Shown: positions 1 through 11,291 of the stretch, in pieces
How positions within the stretch are numbered: position 1 is the stretch's first letter
Layout of the letters: each line of letters starts with the position of its first letter
Origin: Gnetum montanum
Taxonomy: Eukaryota; Streptophyta; Gnetopsida; Gnetales; Gnetaceae
NCBI GenBank assembly: GCA_015680685.1
Contig: MNCI01003473.1
Span: 266,898 to 330,897 of the forward strand
Direction: 5' to 3'
Length of the DNA stretch: 64,000 nt
Notes under the pieces: model-generated
The model's database searches: none
Told to the model about the DNA's origin: nothing
The model's input: only the letters and a program-made list of their open reading frames with translations
Position numbers and translations under genes: made by a program

Positions 1-555
1 AGTGGTAGTCCAATGTGTACGGCTAGTCAAGGAATTGGCTACTCATTGCTAGGCTAGAACGTGTGATAAGTACGACTTAGTTACGAGCACCCACGGGTGT
101 GTACGGCTAGCTAAGGAATCGGCTGCTTATCATGCTTAAGCTAAATAGGTGCCTCAGTATGATCACTTCGAGCACTTGCATTACGTGTGGTGATCCCAGT
201 GACGATTAGCGTTTGGTAAGCCACAGTTGCATAGTTCAGGGTGTGTCTGGTAAGTGGGAACGGATGCTGACGCTAGTTAACTTAGACTTAGGACATTAGT
301 TAGAGTTAGCTTAGTTTCTCAACCCTTTCCTTTGATAGCATAGAAGATAAACCGAAAAATACCAAAAAAATCATATACCTCAGACTTGCTTAACCATACA
401 CTGTGACACTTACAAGCAAGCCTAGGAAGACAACGAACGATTAACCCCAAGTGTTTCTTGTGCCGTTAAGGCGTTTAGTCTGCGGAGTTCGACTGGATCG
501 CGCGTGCACGCTCGTGTTCATATGGTTGAGTGTAGGGGTACCTCGCCACTCATCA
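1..555 (+). repeat. 3' part of an LTR (element J), related to the LTR of element A
   Basis: From about base 170 the sequence aligns base by base with the LTRs of element A (about 29960-30374 and 39030-39430). Shared blocks include GTAAGTGGGAACGGAT near 251 and a closing block ending CGCCACTCATCA at 555. The flank after 555 (GGGCTTAAG) lacks the tRNA-Asp primer site that follows the 5' LTR of A, so this is a 3' LTR or solo LTR on the plus strand whose body lies left of the window. Bases 1-170 differ from A, so it is a relative rather than a copy. No gene is seen in it; short open frames on both strands around 441-656 are chance. Confidence 0.8.
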
Positions 556-1829
556 GGGCTTAAGTACTCAAGTGAAGATATATTCATATCATGTTCTATC
601 ATCATAGAGATACAAACATTTAACAATGGAAGAAAAATTAGGTAAAGAGTACACATTCCTAAGTATCAAATTCATAGCCTGATGATGGAAATATACATTT
701 CATTAAGAGCTACCCTTTATTGTTCAAAAATAAAGTTAAAATGAAAAATCCACAACTAATTCAGATACGACTAAAATAAATCTTTCAATTAATGCCCAAG
801 AGAATTTAAAACTAGATGCCAAAGACTAAAGATTGAGCATTTAGGATTAAGTAACTTATCTATTTGAATCAATTATCCAATTAAAACCTATATCTCATGA
901 TTCTATACTCATCCAATAGTCTCTTACTTGTAAAACAGCAATAAAAGAATAAGGAATAGCAATTTCATGGTAGGTGAGTAAAAGCATGCATATTCAGCTT
1001 TTAAGAAAAAGCAATGCATCAAACACAACCAATCATCATTTTACCCAAAAATAAAATTCATAAACTAATACGGAATAGAATATATATACACACACTTCAT
1101 TTCTTATCAAAAGAAATCATTAACACCAAACCATCATTGAATAGTTTACCATTCTCTTAAATGAATAATCCTTTTGTTACTCATTTTCAACAGTGAATGT
1201 TTAAGTGAGAGTGTCTTTTGGTCAAAGTCTCAAAAGACTTTACCTACATTGGTGGCCTATAGGATGAAAATTATTGAAGAGGTACATGCTTCCCCTACAT
1301 ACATGCTTGAGTTTCTTCCTTTTTTCATAATGCATTGGTTGTAGAGAGATTTGTATTCTCCCTTGAGCCTTTTAATATCTTCATGCTGCATAGAAATTAT
1401 AAGATCAAGTGTGGAGACTAAGGTCTTCCATTAGTGAATCCTTTTGAAATGTTTCTGTTCTCAAAATATACATGAGTTACATTAAAGGTAACAATTTAAA
1501 TGATTCAATTATTAAAAAGTTTCTAAAAGCAATTGGACTTTATAATTTCAAAGGAAAGCAATAGTGTCATATCATATGGAACACAATACATATATTTTTA
1601 ACAAGCAATGAATGTTCAACAAAAAGGCTTTTGGTTCATGAATTACATTAAAGAATTTTAAAATTTTTGAAATCAATACATTTTATTTAATAACCCAAAA
1701 TATGATTTATCAATAAAAACTTTAAAAGGATAACAAGCTTCCATAAACTAATCTAGTCTAATCTTATCAAGTCAAGGTATAAAGCTTATAACTATTCTTA
1801 CTATTACTTACCTTGCTTGCTAAGGAGAA
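556..1829. other. AT-rich segment without identifiable gene
   Basis: No coding frame, LTR end or primer site could be recognised on either strand. By position it should be internal sequence of the minus-strand element D, downstream of its gag, cut by element J. I see no copia protease, integrase or RT motif, so D may lack pol here or the segment may be foreign. Confidence 0.4.
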
Positions 1830-3294
1830 TGAAGATGCCTAGTAAGTTAGAGAATGAGATCCCTCATTTGGGGTGTCTCTTCTCACACAAAATTTGTTGA
1901 TATCCAAGGCTTAGCTTCCATTTTTGAATTTTTTGGTGAGAATCATTTCATTCTCATGATCCCTCTTCTTGACTCCCCATACTTTCTTGACTCCTTTGTG
2001 ATCTATCCTCCAATCCTTTTTGCCCTGCACAAATTCCTTTCTTGGTGCATTTTGATAAGACCAAGGAGTCTTGTGATATGAATAATTCCTCATATGATAA
2101 GACTTTAAATTTCACTCCCATTGTTTATGCCCAAACTTATTACAATAATAACATCTAACCCTCCTATTGTACTGAAAGTGATTAGAATGATCAAACCTTT
2201 GATAAGTAATTTGATGGATAGAAGCTTCTTTTGATGTAGTACCTTTACTCCTTGGATATTCCTTTAGATGGGATGAAGGTTGTGCAGGTTCTTCTTCTTA
2301 GGAACAACATCCAAGTCCACTTTTATCATGTGTACTTCTTCCTTGTTCAATAACCATTCAAAGGAACTCTTTCCCTTTAATCAACCTTTCATTCACAAGC
2401 TTTACATCTATAATGTCTTCCTTAGCCTACTCATAAAACAAGGTTGGCTTTTCATTCTCAGCCCTTAGGCTTGAGATTTCTTTTGTAAGATTAGAAATTG
2501 TTGTATTTAATAAGGAAATTTCTTGAGCCTTTGTTTTAACTTTCTTATTTAACTTTGTACAAATATTTTGAAAAGATAAAAGTTCATGACACAATAAATC
2601 AAACCTCTCATCCTCATTAAGTTCATCATATGAGGTGTCAGTGTCATCATTGGTGAGAGCCAAACAGATGAGGTGTAAATCCTTTGCATTATCCTCCACC
2701 TCTTCTTCACGTTTCTCTCCATCATTCCAACTTGAGTAGAAGTTGGTCTTTCTCAACTTCTCATCATTTCTATCCTTTTTTCATAACCTATCATTACTAG
2801 GACATTTAGAGATCACATGACCTCTTCCACCACATACCAAGCATTCTATTGAAGATGAAATTTTTTTTACCTCTTTCCTTACCTTTGAATTAATTTGGTT
2901 TTTGTTGATTGAATCTCTTACACATTTACTTGATCACATTGGTTAGTTTTTGAATCTAAACCTTAAGGTATGAGTTTTCTTTCTTGATATAAGAAAATTC
3001 ATGATTAAGAACTGTAATTTTCATTTCTTTGACATGAAAAACATCTTTTATTTCAATACATAAGTTTTGAAAAGAAAGAACTTCAGGACAAAAAATTCCA
3101 TACCTTTCTTCAATAGAGGTATCATCTTGAACATTATCTATTTTACAAGTGTAGACACTTCTATTTTTGAATTTTGAGAATGGAATGAGAGACTTACCTT
3201 TATAGTAGATGTGATGTAAGAATTTGGTAAAACAATTGCTAAAGAAAATTAGCGTCCTTGTCCAAATGTATCTGATGTTAATTTCCCCTTCCAT
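1830..3294 (-). pseudogene. Degraded copia-type gag of element D (CCHC zinc knuckle, coiled coil)
   Basis: Gag would form the particle and bind genomic RNA. A start Met at 3294 follows the tRNA-Met primer site at 3335-3346. Reading leftwards there is a charged, Leu-rich coiled-coil module (about 3140-2956), then a zinc knuckle with motif CxVCGGRGHxxSKC at about 2850-2800, then a second coiled-coil module (about 2640-2430) similar to the first (both contain LSFQN), and near 2140-2100 a second knuckle beginning CYYCNKFGH whose last Cys has been replaced by a stop. The knuckle followed by a heptad-rich stretch resembles plant copia gag. Stops and frameshifts break it into open stretches of 112, 109 and 60 residues. 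No pol follows in the window. Confidence 0.6.
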
Positions 3295-3334
3295 TTTTCA
3301 CTCTTGGTAGGTGATGAAAAAAGAAGAGTAGCAA

Positions 3335-3346
3335 GCTTTGATACCA
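3335..3346 (-). promoter_or_regulatory. Primer binding site for initiator tRNA-Met, element D
   Basis: On the minus strand the 12 bases read TGGTATCAAAGC, the classic plant primer site matching the 3' end of initiator tRNA-Met. It lies nine bases inside the LTR end at 3356, which fixes D as a minus-strand LTR element with its 5' LTR to the right. Confidence 0.85.
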
Positions 3347-3355
3347 CTTGAGAAT

Positions 3356-4392
3356 TGTTGAACTTATGAGGGATGAATAAGTTCCCAAAATTAAAAAATT
3401 CTTCAACACAAAAGCACACCAAATTTTACATGGTTCCCCAACTTGGATACTCCACACTCAAAGTGTAGATCACTTACACACCTCCAAAATTTGTTGCTCA
3501 AAAATATGATTTGAAGGGCATCACACCCTATAAAAGCACTAAGCTCTCCTTTGAAATGATTCATCTCAATGAATATACTTAATCTTGAAAGGTCCTAACA
3601 ATCTTATAATGTGGTTTCTAGGATCCCACAACCTTTACAACTTAAGCTCTTCTTTGGAGCATTGTGGTGCTACACCAATAGTCAATCTTGTAGGATCTCA
3701 ACAAGCTCAAGGTTGATGCCTTCCCACAAGAAGCACATCAACCCCAAAAGATCGCAAAAGAGAAAAAAATGTTACAAGGAAAGGATGCAACTAATTTTAT
3801 TAACACTTTTACTTTGAGGTACAACACACTTTGACCACTTACAATAGTACAAAAGATAGTACAATGAGGTACACCAACAATACAATGATGTATACAATGG
3901 TTGCTTATTGTTGACACTTTATAGTTGACAATACTTTCTCATTTCCTAATAGATTTAAGTCTTCTTATAGCCTAGATGTTCTAAAATTATTTTAGAATTT
4001 GTGCAATGACTATCTAATGGTCACTGGATATGTTTTCCTTGAGACCAAGATGTCTTTCTACATAAAACTCTCATTTTAGAGAGATGTCTTCATGGAGATG
4101 TCTTCTTCACAAGGTACATTTTTCTTGAATTATTCATATTCGTCCATGCTCTCTTGAGTTCTTGTGATCTTGACTTTGCTTATGAGTCCTTGAGTCCTTT
4201 ACTCTTGCTCTTATAAACATAACAATCACACAAAAATCCTTTGTTCTCTATTTTCCTTAAGGTTTTGACATACCAAAAGGTCAACACTCCATACCTACAT
4301 GCTTGAAAATCATTCAAGAGTTATCTTCAAATTAAAGTACTAATATCTAGACTATTATTTTAATCCTATTAAAAATTTGATATTCTCTAACA
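3356..4392 (-). repeat. 5' LTR of copia-type element D
   Basis: On the minus strand the segment starts TGTTAGAGAATATC at 4392 and ends GTTCAACA at 3356, a TGTT...AACA terminal inverted repeat, with a tRNA-Met primer site just beyond. Length is 1037 bp. The matching 3' LTR is not in the window. The right flank (ACCTT at 4393) enters the truncated 5' LTR of element E, so D inserted into E. The short open frame at 3611-3817 on the other strand is not credible. Confidence 0.75.
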
Positions 4393-4856
4393 ACCTTAAC
4401 ATGCTAGTTTATGTTTATATTTAGTCATTCCATGAACTTTAGTACACATTATCATGGTATGTAATACTATCTATGGTGTTTTGTAGTATGGATCATGTTT
4501 GTTATGTTTAGATATGTTGATTAACTAATAATAACTAATCATTATATGTGTTCATTTTCTAGACATGATTGTTTCATTATAACTATATAAGTAATAATCC
4601 TAGTCTAACAATAATATGCAATGTAGAACAACAATAATGTGCAATATGAGTGTACAATATAGTATTTGTATTATAATAGAGATACTTTCTTACTTTATTT
4701 TTTGCTATTACTTTTTATTTTATATTATTATATTTAACATGTATAATACTATTGACATATTTTATCTCATCATGTACATTTATCTCAATCATAAAAATCA
4801 TCAAATTATTTCTATTATATTCTAGACCTAGTGATTAATATCATAAAACTTTAAAA
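4393..4856 (+). repeat. 5' LTR of element E, left end cut off by element D
   Basis: The segment aligns colinearly with 51140-51592: both carry the order CATATTTAGTCAT-like, AACTAATAATAACTAATCAT, CAATATGAGTGTACAATAT-like and TAGACCTAG blocks. About the first 25-40 bases of the LTR (seen at 51101) are missing because D inserted there. The end (TTTAAAA) corresponds to TTTAACA in the right copy. AT content is very high; no gene is present. Confidence 0.75.
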
Positions 4857-4868
4857 TGATATTGAAAT
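4857..4868 (+). promoter_or_regulatory. Decayed tRNA-Met primer site of element E (possible)
   Basis: The bases TGATATTGAAAT directly follow the LTR end. Against the plant tRNA-Met site TGGTATCAGAGC six positions match and every difference is a transition, as expected from decay of methylated DNA. The match is weak on its own; its position is the main support. Confidence 0.4.
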
Positions 4869-5338
4869 AAGGTGTTGATGGCTTTTTAATAATCACTATC
4901 AATTATTTGTAATGTTGTAGTCTTTAGGTGCATTAATGTAATGTTAAGTATAAAAATTAATAGTAACATTTTATTTTACACATTTCGAAATTATCATGAA
5001 AATCATAGAGAGAGAACAACATAAAAATGATATTTGCTACTTATAAAGCCTACATTTTAACTTAAATTTTTCTTTTTTGTAGCCAAAAAATATTATTATT
5101 TTGAATTTACAATGAAAATCTTATGGTTTTTATTATAAAAATGAAAAGAATAAAAAATTTTACAATTTTGTTATATTTTTATTTAAGTTAGTTTCCTTCT
5201 TAGGTTCTTAATTGATTTTAGGATTGCAAAACCATGCACAATGGTCTAAAATCAATGCATACAAAATTTTTTAAATTTTGAATTCAAAGTTTAAAAATCC
5301 CTAGTTTTTCTTTGTTTACAGTTAAATTATTTGTCGAA

Positions 5339-6420
5339 ATGGCTTATGATGCTAGAGGCTACCAATGGACGTAGAGATCTTTGAAGAGAAAGCACATCCT
5401 AGTGCCAACTTCATATGAGCATACTCAAAGTGAATCATCATCATCATCATCATCATCACTAACAACACCACAACCACATAATGACTATGATAATTCCCAT
5501 AGTGAAACTTTTGGTTCAAAGACAAGCACCAAGAAGATAAAATTGTATTATGTAAGGATGACATATTAAAAGACAATGTCAAATAAGATAAGAAATTTTG
5601 ACCCAATTCTATCTAAAGAAAATATATTAAAAATTTGAAAACTATGATCAATGTTCAGTGTCATTATTATGATATAAAATTGGTAATAGAGTTGGTGAAA
5701 GCTAGCAATGATGCAGAACTAGTGAAGTTTGAGCTAGCACTATTTGTTGAGTTCATAGTGCTAAGAAATGATACAATGGTAGACAACTTCATTAGGATAA
5801 AAAATAATAGGTTTTTTATCTATTAGTTTGAAAAGACTTGATGGTTTCTTAAAACTTAAAAGAGGTTCTTGGAATTCTATTTTTAGATGGTTAAATAGAT
5901 TATGCTTTGAAGGAGGTAATGTTCTTTGGATAGTAGCTTTTGGAATGTGTTGTTAGTAAATTTGACTAGGAAAATCCTGTACCAATACAATTGCAAGAAT
6001 TCGTATCTTGCAATTTAAGATATCATACTAAAGTTTAGTAGACATTATTACCTATCATGTCATAGTTAAGAACAAGAAAAATATAATCTATTAGCCTTTG
6101 TTGATTATGGGGTCAAGTATAGAAGCAAAGTTAGCAATAAAAATGGAAGAGTTAATGGTGTAGAATATGAAGTTAGAGGGTGGTAACCTGATAATGCATA
6201 ATAATACCTTTGAACTCTAAGAGGAAATTGATAGCCTGTAGAACCATGTGAAGGATCTCATTGTAGAAAATAATGATTTAACATAAAGCTTCAACATGAA
6301 GAAAAGAAATCTAGAAGCCATAGTAGTGATTTACAAGAAAAAATTGTTACTAATAGTTTCATAGCTCATTATGTAAATTTATTGAGATTTTATTTAAATA
6401 AGGATTATGAACTTTAGTCT
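5339..6420 (+). pseudogene. Degraded coding region of element E, poly-Ser N terminus and coiled-coil stretch
   Basis: A Met at 5339 opens a frame (one stop at codon 12) with a basic stretch, then a run of eight Ser encoded by a TCA microsatellite, a Thr/Pro/Gln/His-rich low-complexity part and Lys-rich residues to about 5570. Frames broken by stops continue to about 6420, the last 300 bases encoding an Asn/Glu/Leu-rich, coiled-coil-like segment. This may be the gag-like or accessory protein of E. I do not recognise the family and see no zinc knuckle or enzyme motif. The antisense frame at 5352-5606 is a shadow. Confidence 0.35.
5435..5458 (+). repeat. (TCA)8 microsatellite
   Basis: Eight perfect TCA units lie inside the broken frame of element E, where they encode Ser. 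Confidence 0.95.
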
Positions 6421-6970
6421 AGTTCCACCATGATGTAACCATCACTCTTAGATGTTTTTAATTAGGTTTAAGAAAAATTTTATATAAGTCTACTAAATAT
6501 GAGATATATCAGCTAGCTTAAGATATTTTGCCATTGTTTTGAAGTGCTACTACTATACTAGAAAAATGCACAATAAATGATTCATTCATAGAAATACAAG
6601 AATTATTAGCCAATGTTTTTTATAATATTATGAATGTAGATATAGATTCTTTTATTGATTGATCACCTCTATTGTTTGTTTTTTGTCTTGATTTAATTGT
6701 AACCTCTCTCATTTAATAGTGAAAATAATTAATTTTCAATTTATCATAATAACATATGTTTCTTTTCATAGTTAACAATTTAGTCATGTTACAATATATG
6801 TTGAAGAAGATATTTATCCATAAAATATCTAGTTATTTTTCATTGCATTTTTGAAATTGTTTAATAATAGCCAAAATGGGTTGCAACATTCATTTGTGAA
6901 AGAGCAATTACTCACTATCATATTTGATTAACTCTTATGTTCATTATTAGTTAGAGTTTCTAATGGTAAT
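6421..6970. other. Internal non-coding part of element E up to the insertion of C
   Basis: AT-rich sequence with no usable frame on either strand. Its last five bases, GTAAT (6966-6970), are the left target-site copy of element C. Confidence 0.5.
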
Positions 6971-7858
6971 TGATGAGTAGCAGGCATTCCCTATACCCAA
7001 CCATACAAATTATTAGTGTGTATGCATGATTTGGTCAAATTCCATGGACTTTATTTATCTAAGTGACCTATATTCTTAAATGATGAAAGAATGATTATTA
7101 GTCATTATCTTCCTAATCATCACTTGTGTTAACTCATTTGTATGGTTAAGTGTAATTGAGGTGTAAGATGTTCATTTTTATATTTTAATTATTTTCTATG
7201 TTAGCCAAATGATTAAAAAAAGAAATGTTTGATATTTAAATTAAGTAATTAATTAAATATTTTTCATAAATGAGGAGCATCTAATTCCACTTTATGTACA
7301 CATCCTGAATGTATATTGACACTATTGGGTTTCCAAGTATCTACTACTAAGTATACCAAGTGTCCACTGTTCAAATTACCAAGCATCAATATATTATACT
7401 TGAAGTGTTCATACTCATGTTAATTATGAATTATAATATTAAATACTAAATAATTAAAAAGAAAATTTTGTTCAAAGTAAATTGTTGAAAAGTATAGTTG
7501 AACTAATCCAAGTACTCCAATGGATAAAAGAAAGCTCGATGTTATTGACATTCATGCAGTTGTGTTTAGTGGCATCTTGCAGTTGAATAAAATGCCATAT
7601 AATCAATTTGATCCACACTAAAATTACTCAAATGAAAAATTTTACTAACTTGTACAAAACAAAACTACAAGAGTCTAGCTAAGGTAACAATTGAAACATG
7701 CCATAAATGCAATGGGTGTGCGCATTTATATAGCCAATGATTACATCATTGTGAATACATATACGGCAATGCATCTTGAGATGTGTTGATGGGGATGTGT
7801 TGATGGGGCTACATCAACAAGCATGTGTTGACATAGTCACCTTATTGATGTTTCATCA
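6971..7858 (-). repeat. 3' LTR of element C
   Basis: It starts (plus strand) TGATGAGTAG and ends TTTCATCA, and aligns along its length with 50032-50869. On the minus strand a TATATAAA box lies at 7732-7725. About 45 bases further into the transcript is TTAGCTAGACTCTTG, a leader motif also found in the LTR of element F. Confidence 0.85.
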
Positions 7859-7872
7859 TACCCCTCACAAAT
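7859..7872 (-). promoter_or_regulatory. Polypurine tract of element C
   Basis: On the minus strand ATTTGTGAGGGGTA directly precedes the LTR start TGATGAAAC. Purine-rich tracts here prime plus-strand DNA synthesis. Elements A and F have similar GGGG(G)TA or GGGGATA endings. Confidence 0.7.
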
Positions 7873-8039
7873 GAATAAAAATCCATCCTCGAGTAAACAA
7901 AAATGAAATTGAGTTTCTTACAAATTTTGGAGAAGTATGAAACTTTATTAACTAATTGATTATGACTTATTATTACAAAGTTTGGTAGGCTTCTAGTTGA
8001 ATGATGATGGGTGAAATAAAATCTTTGCATCATGCCTAG

Positions 8040-10207
8040 AGATGAAGGCTCCTATGGTGCAGAGGATCCCTCATCACGTTACAACCCTATTGATAATTGA
8101 GGCTATCCTACTGCTATTGCTGGAAATTTGAAAACATTCATTAGTGCCTTTATTTTCTTTTCTTTTCTCTTCTCTATGGTTTATAGATGGTCTAGGATGC
8201 TTTTTTAGCTTCTAGCAATCACTTATTCTTTTGGTTAGCTTCTCAAAAACCAATCTTTCATCAAAGAATTTTCTCTTAAGAACCTCAAGTCTCATGTTGG
8301 CCACCTCCACCTTTTTCTTGGTCTTCTTATGGAGCTTGAAGTCTACCTTGTAATGAAAACTAGAGTTAGCCACTTACTTCTTCAATTCAGTCCTAGATCT
8401 CCCCATCATCAACATTGTCAAGTTTGCATAGTCAAGGTTGGAAAGCTCCATATATTCAGTTATCTCTTTAATTTGTAACTCCTTTAGACGAATCTTTGCT
8501 TGGTTGTATGAGTTAAGTCCATCATAGATGGGCTTGCATGCATCATCTCTTTGTTGGAGTTGCTAGATGGTATCATTAACCTTTGCCTTGGAAAACTTGA
8601 TTTCTTTCTTGTTGATTTCTTTAAGCATTCTAACCTAGTCCTTATAGTGATTTTTTAATCTTTTGAATTTCAAGGCTTCATTCTCCAAGTGGTAATCTCA
8701 ATAGAAATCTTTTGGAAAATGGTCTATACCTCTTTCATCAAGAGATTTTTGTTCTCTATAGCCAACCTCTTCAAATCCAGGTTTACCTTGAAAAGTTATT
8801 CCTATTGCTAGTAAATATATTCTACCATTTGATCCTTTTGCTACTCAATATTCTGAAGCCAGTATCTATCATGGGTTAGCACCAAGTTATAATCAGTATT
8901 ATTCACCATTGCTTCTAATAGTGATACATCAAAGATCTTTGTCTCCTTGGCATTCTCATTCTCCTACTATTTGTATTGAAGCTATTGAAAATCTTCATCT
9001 ATTATTAGCTCAGGCCTAAGAATGGTAAGATTAGAGAGATGTGCCCTTAGTTCTTCAACCTTAGCAACCAACTGTTGATTGCTAATGGTGGCCTCCTCAG
9101 GTTATACACTGGTAATTAACAACTTTCTTCTCATCTCTAGTAGTTATGACTCAGTAGCTGATATGTCTTCTAGGTGATCAAAGATCTTTGGGAGTAGTTA
9201 CCCAGCTTCAATTTGTCTTTTCAATACTTCCTCATATTGGACAACACTCATCCTTCTACTCCCTGCTCTTGTTGATGCACGTATATCTACCATAGTAGAA
9301 ATGTTAGGGATAGATGAAATAGAATCATTCATATCTTCTTTAACATAGTTTATTGTCATCTTTGCTACTGTCTCTTGGCCCTTGTGTGACACGACTAGGA
9401 CCATTGCTCCTTTGCTTTCCTCCAACATTACAAAGAAGGCTAGTACATCTTCATAAATTTTGGGAAATGCTAAACCTAGAATGAACATCATTACTTCTTT
9501 GGCATTAGGATTAGAATGAGTAGGTGCATGGATTCTCTATGCTAAGAACAATGGCACCATCTCATTGTCCTTCTAGCTAATGGTTCTTGGGAACTTATTC
9601 AAATGCATCATGGCTAGATGATACACTAAGTGTTTACCACCATCTCTAGAGGCTTGTTTTTGTTGTAATCATTACTCCCTAGGTTTCCTAAGCATTCAGT
9701 AGCTACAAGCATATCTAGTATTATCTTTGGTACTGTAGGTGATGGTGGTGGTGGGAGTTCCTCTTCTTGAAGCTTATGGCAATCTTTTCTTTCATCATCT
9801 CCTGCCATGATGTGGCAAGAGCATGGTAAACCACATCATTAAAATAACAGGCTATTCCTTTCCTCTTGCATACTTTTTTGATAGGCATGGGAAGGAAAAT
9901 ATCTTTCTTCCCTTCTCATTCTTCTTGAATCTCTTTTATATCTCATGAAAGATCAGTTACAATCAGTTTAGTGGGAATTTCTCACTTAGAGCTATACATG
10001 CCCTAGTGGAAAATGCTATGACCTTACTTGGCATTACCATTGGATTAAGTTGATAGGTTACAATTTTGAGGTATGCTTACTTTGCTTTGGTCAGGACACC
10101 ATACTCCTAATATTCCACTCTATAGCACCACTAGAGCCATTCTTTCTTGGCCTCTAAGTACACCTACATGAATATTTTTACCATCTTCATCCTTATGTTT
10201 AGAATTT
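8040..10207 (-). pseudogene. Accessory 3' gene of element C, main part (coiled-coil protein)
   Basis: One stop-interrupted reading direction runs from 10207 down to about 8040, some 720 codons. First comes a domain with spaced motifs AYLKI, LSEKFPLN, LIFHEI and FSFPCL, then a Pro-rich stretch (ELPPPPSPTVPK), then from about 9490 a long Leu/Glu/Lys-rich segment typical of coiled coil, including VAKVEELRAHLSNL and KNLLMKEV. Most breaks are TAG or TAA, consistent with decayed Gln codons. The 5' part lies beyond element F at 19321-19844. A homologue with the same domain order is in F (11292-13888). It occupies the envelope-like position after integrase, but I see no signal peptide or clear membrane span. 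The family is not recognised with certainty; the N-terminal domain may be related to the plant transposon-protein domain of Athila elements. Confidence 0.6.
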
Positions 10208-10212
10208 TAGAG

Positions 10213-11073
10213 TGATGAGAGATGAGATACCCCAACACTCTACCATACAAGTTAAGTATTCATGCACACCTATATCATAATCCATGGATGAACAATGTAA
10301 ATATGTTAGAAGTTAATAGTAAGTTCATGATCATTATCTTTCCACTTTAAGTTAGTGAAGTCTAAGTGTATGGTTTAACTTGCAGTGAGGCATATGATAT
10401 GTGATGTTGTCAAGTTCAAATTACTCCTAGTAGTAAATATGATGAAAATGAGATAAAAATATCAATCTAAGTAATGATGAAAATATAAATCTATCCTATC
10501 CTATAGCAATGAGCATTTGGTCTTGGTTTTTTGGTCATGTCTTGGGCTCATGTAATTGTTACTAGAATTATAGAGTCACTACTGAGTGAATCAAGTGAAA
10601 GCACTACTAGGTTATCAAAAAATTACACTTAAACACTTGAAACCAATCGTACTCATTCCACTTAACTAATGAGCATGAAAAGTAAAGTATTGTGGAAATA
10701 TAAAGTGCTAAGCTAAGTGAACAGAAAAATTATGCTAAGTAAAACAAAATAACTAAGGGAATGTTGTAATGATGAAAAATATTCTCGATCTTTATTGCTA
10801 AACATGAGCTGTGCCCAAGTATAATTCACTTGAATAAATATATCGTACAACTACTTAACACCACACTGCTGGCATTCACTCTACTACTAAGATTATAAAA
10901 TAAAATTGCAAGAGTCTAGCTAAAGGTGGAATAAAAATTATTATTGCTGGTGTGCCTAAGTGTTAGGATTTATAGGGCTACATATCTCCCAAGACATCTC
11001 ATCAACAATGATGTAGCATGAGCTATGATATCATAGATATGATATTGTACTCAATGAAAAATTGGTTTTATCA
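10213..11073 (-). repeat. 3' LTR of element F
   Basis: The plus-strand limits are TGATGAGAGATGAG and GGTTTTATCA. It matches the right LTR base by base for most of its length, including the blocks ACCCCAACACTCTACCATAC and GCAAGAGTCTAGCTAAAG. A minus-strand TATAAAT box is at 10974-10968. Confidence 0.85.
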
Positions 11074-11086
11074 TATCCCCATGACT
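11074..11086 (-). promoter_or_regulatory. Polypurine tract of element F
   Basis: On the minus strand AGTCATGGGGATA lies directly before the LTR start TGATAAAACC. The same CATGGGG(G)TA shape precedes the 3' LTR of element A. Confidence 0.7.
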
Positions 11087-11291
11087 AATTAGAAACTTGT
11101 CCTTTAGTTAAAAAAATGAGAATAGAGTCCCTTAAAAAAGTAGGAGGTAGACTCAAACTTGACATGACTAACTATATACATCATTTGAAATGATGCATTG
11201 TGTTTCAAGTGGTGTTTTTACAAAATGGACATAGTTGAAAATGATAAAAAAAAAACAAAATAAAATAAAATGTAGTAGTTCAATGTACCTT

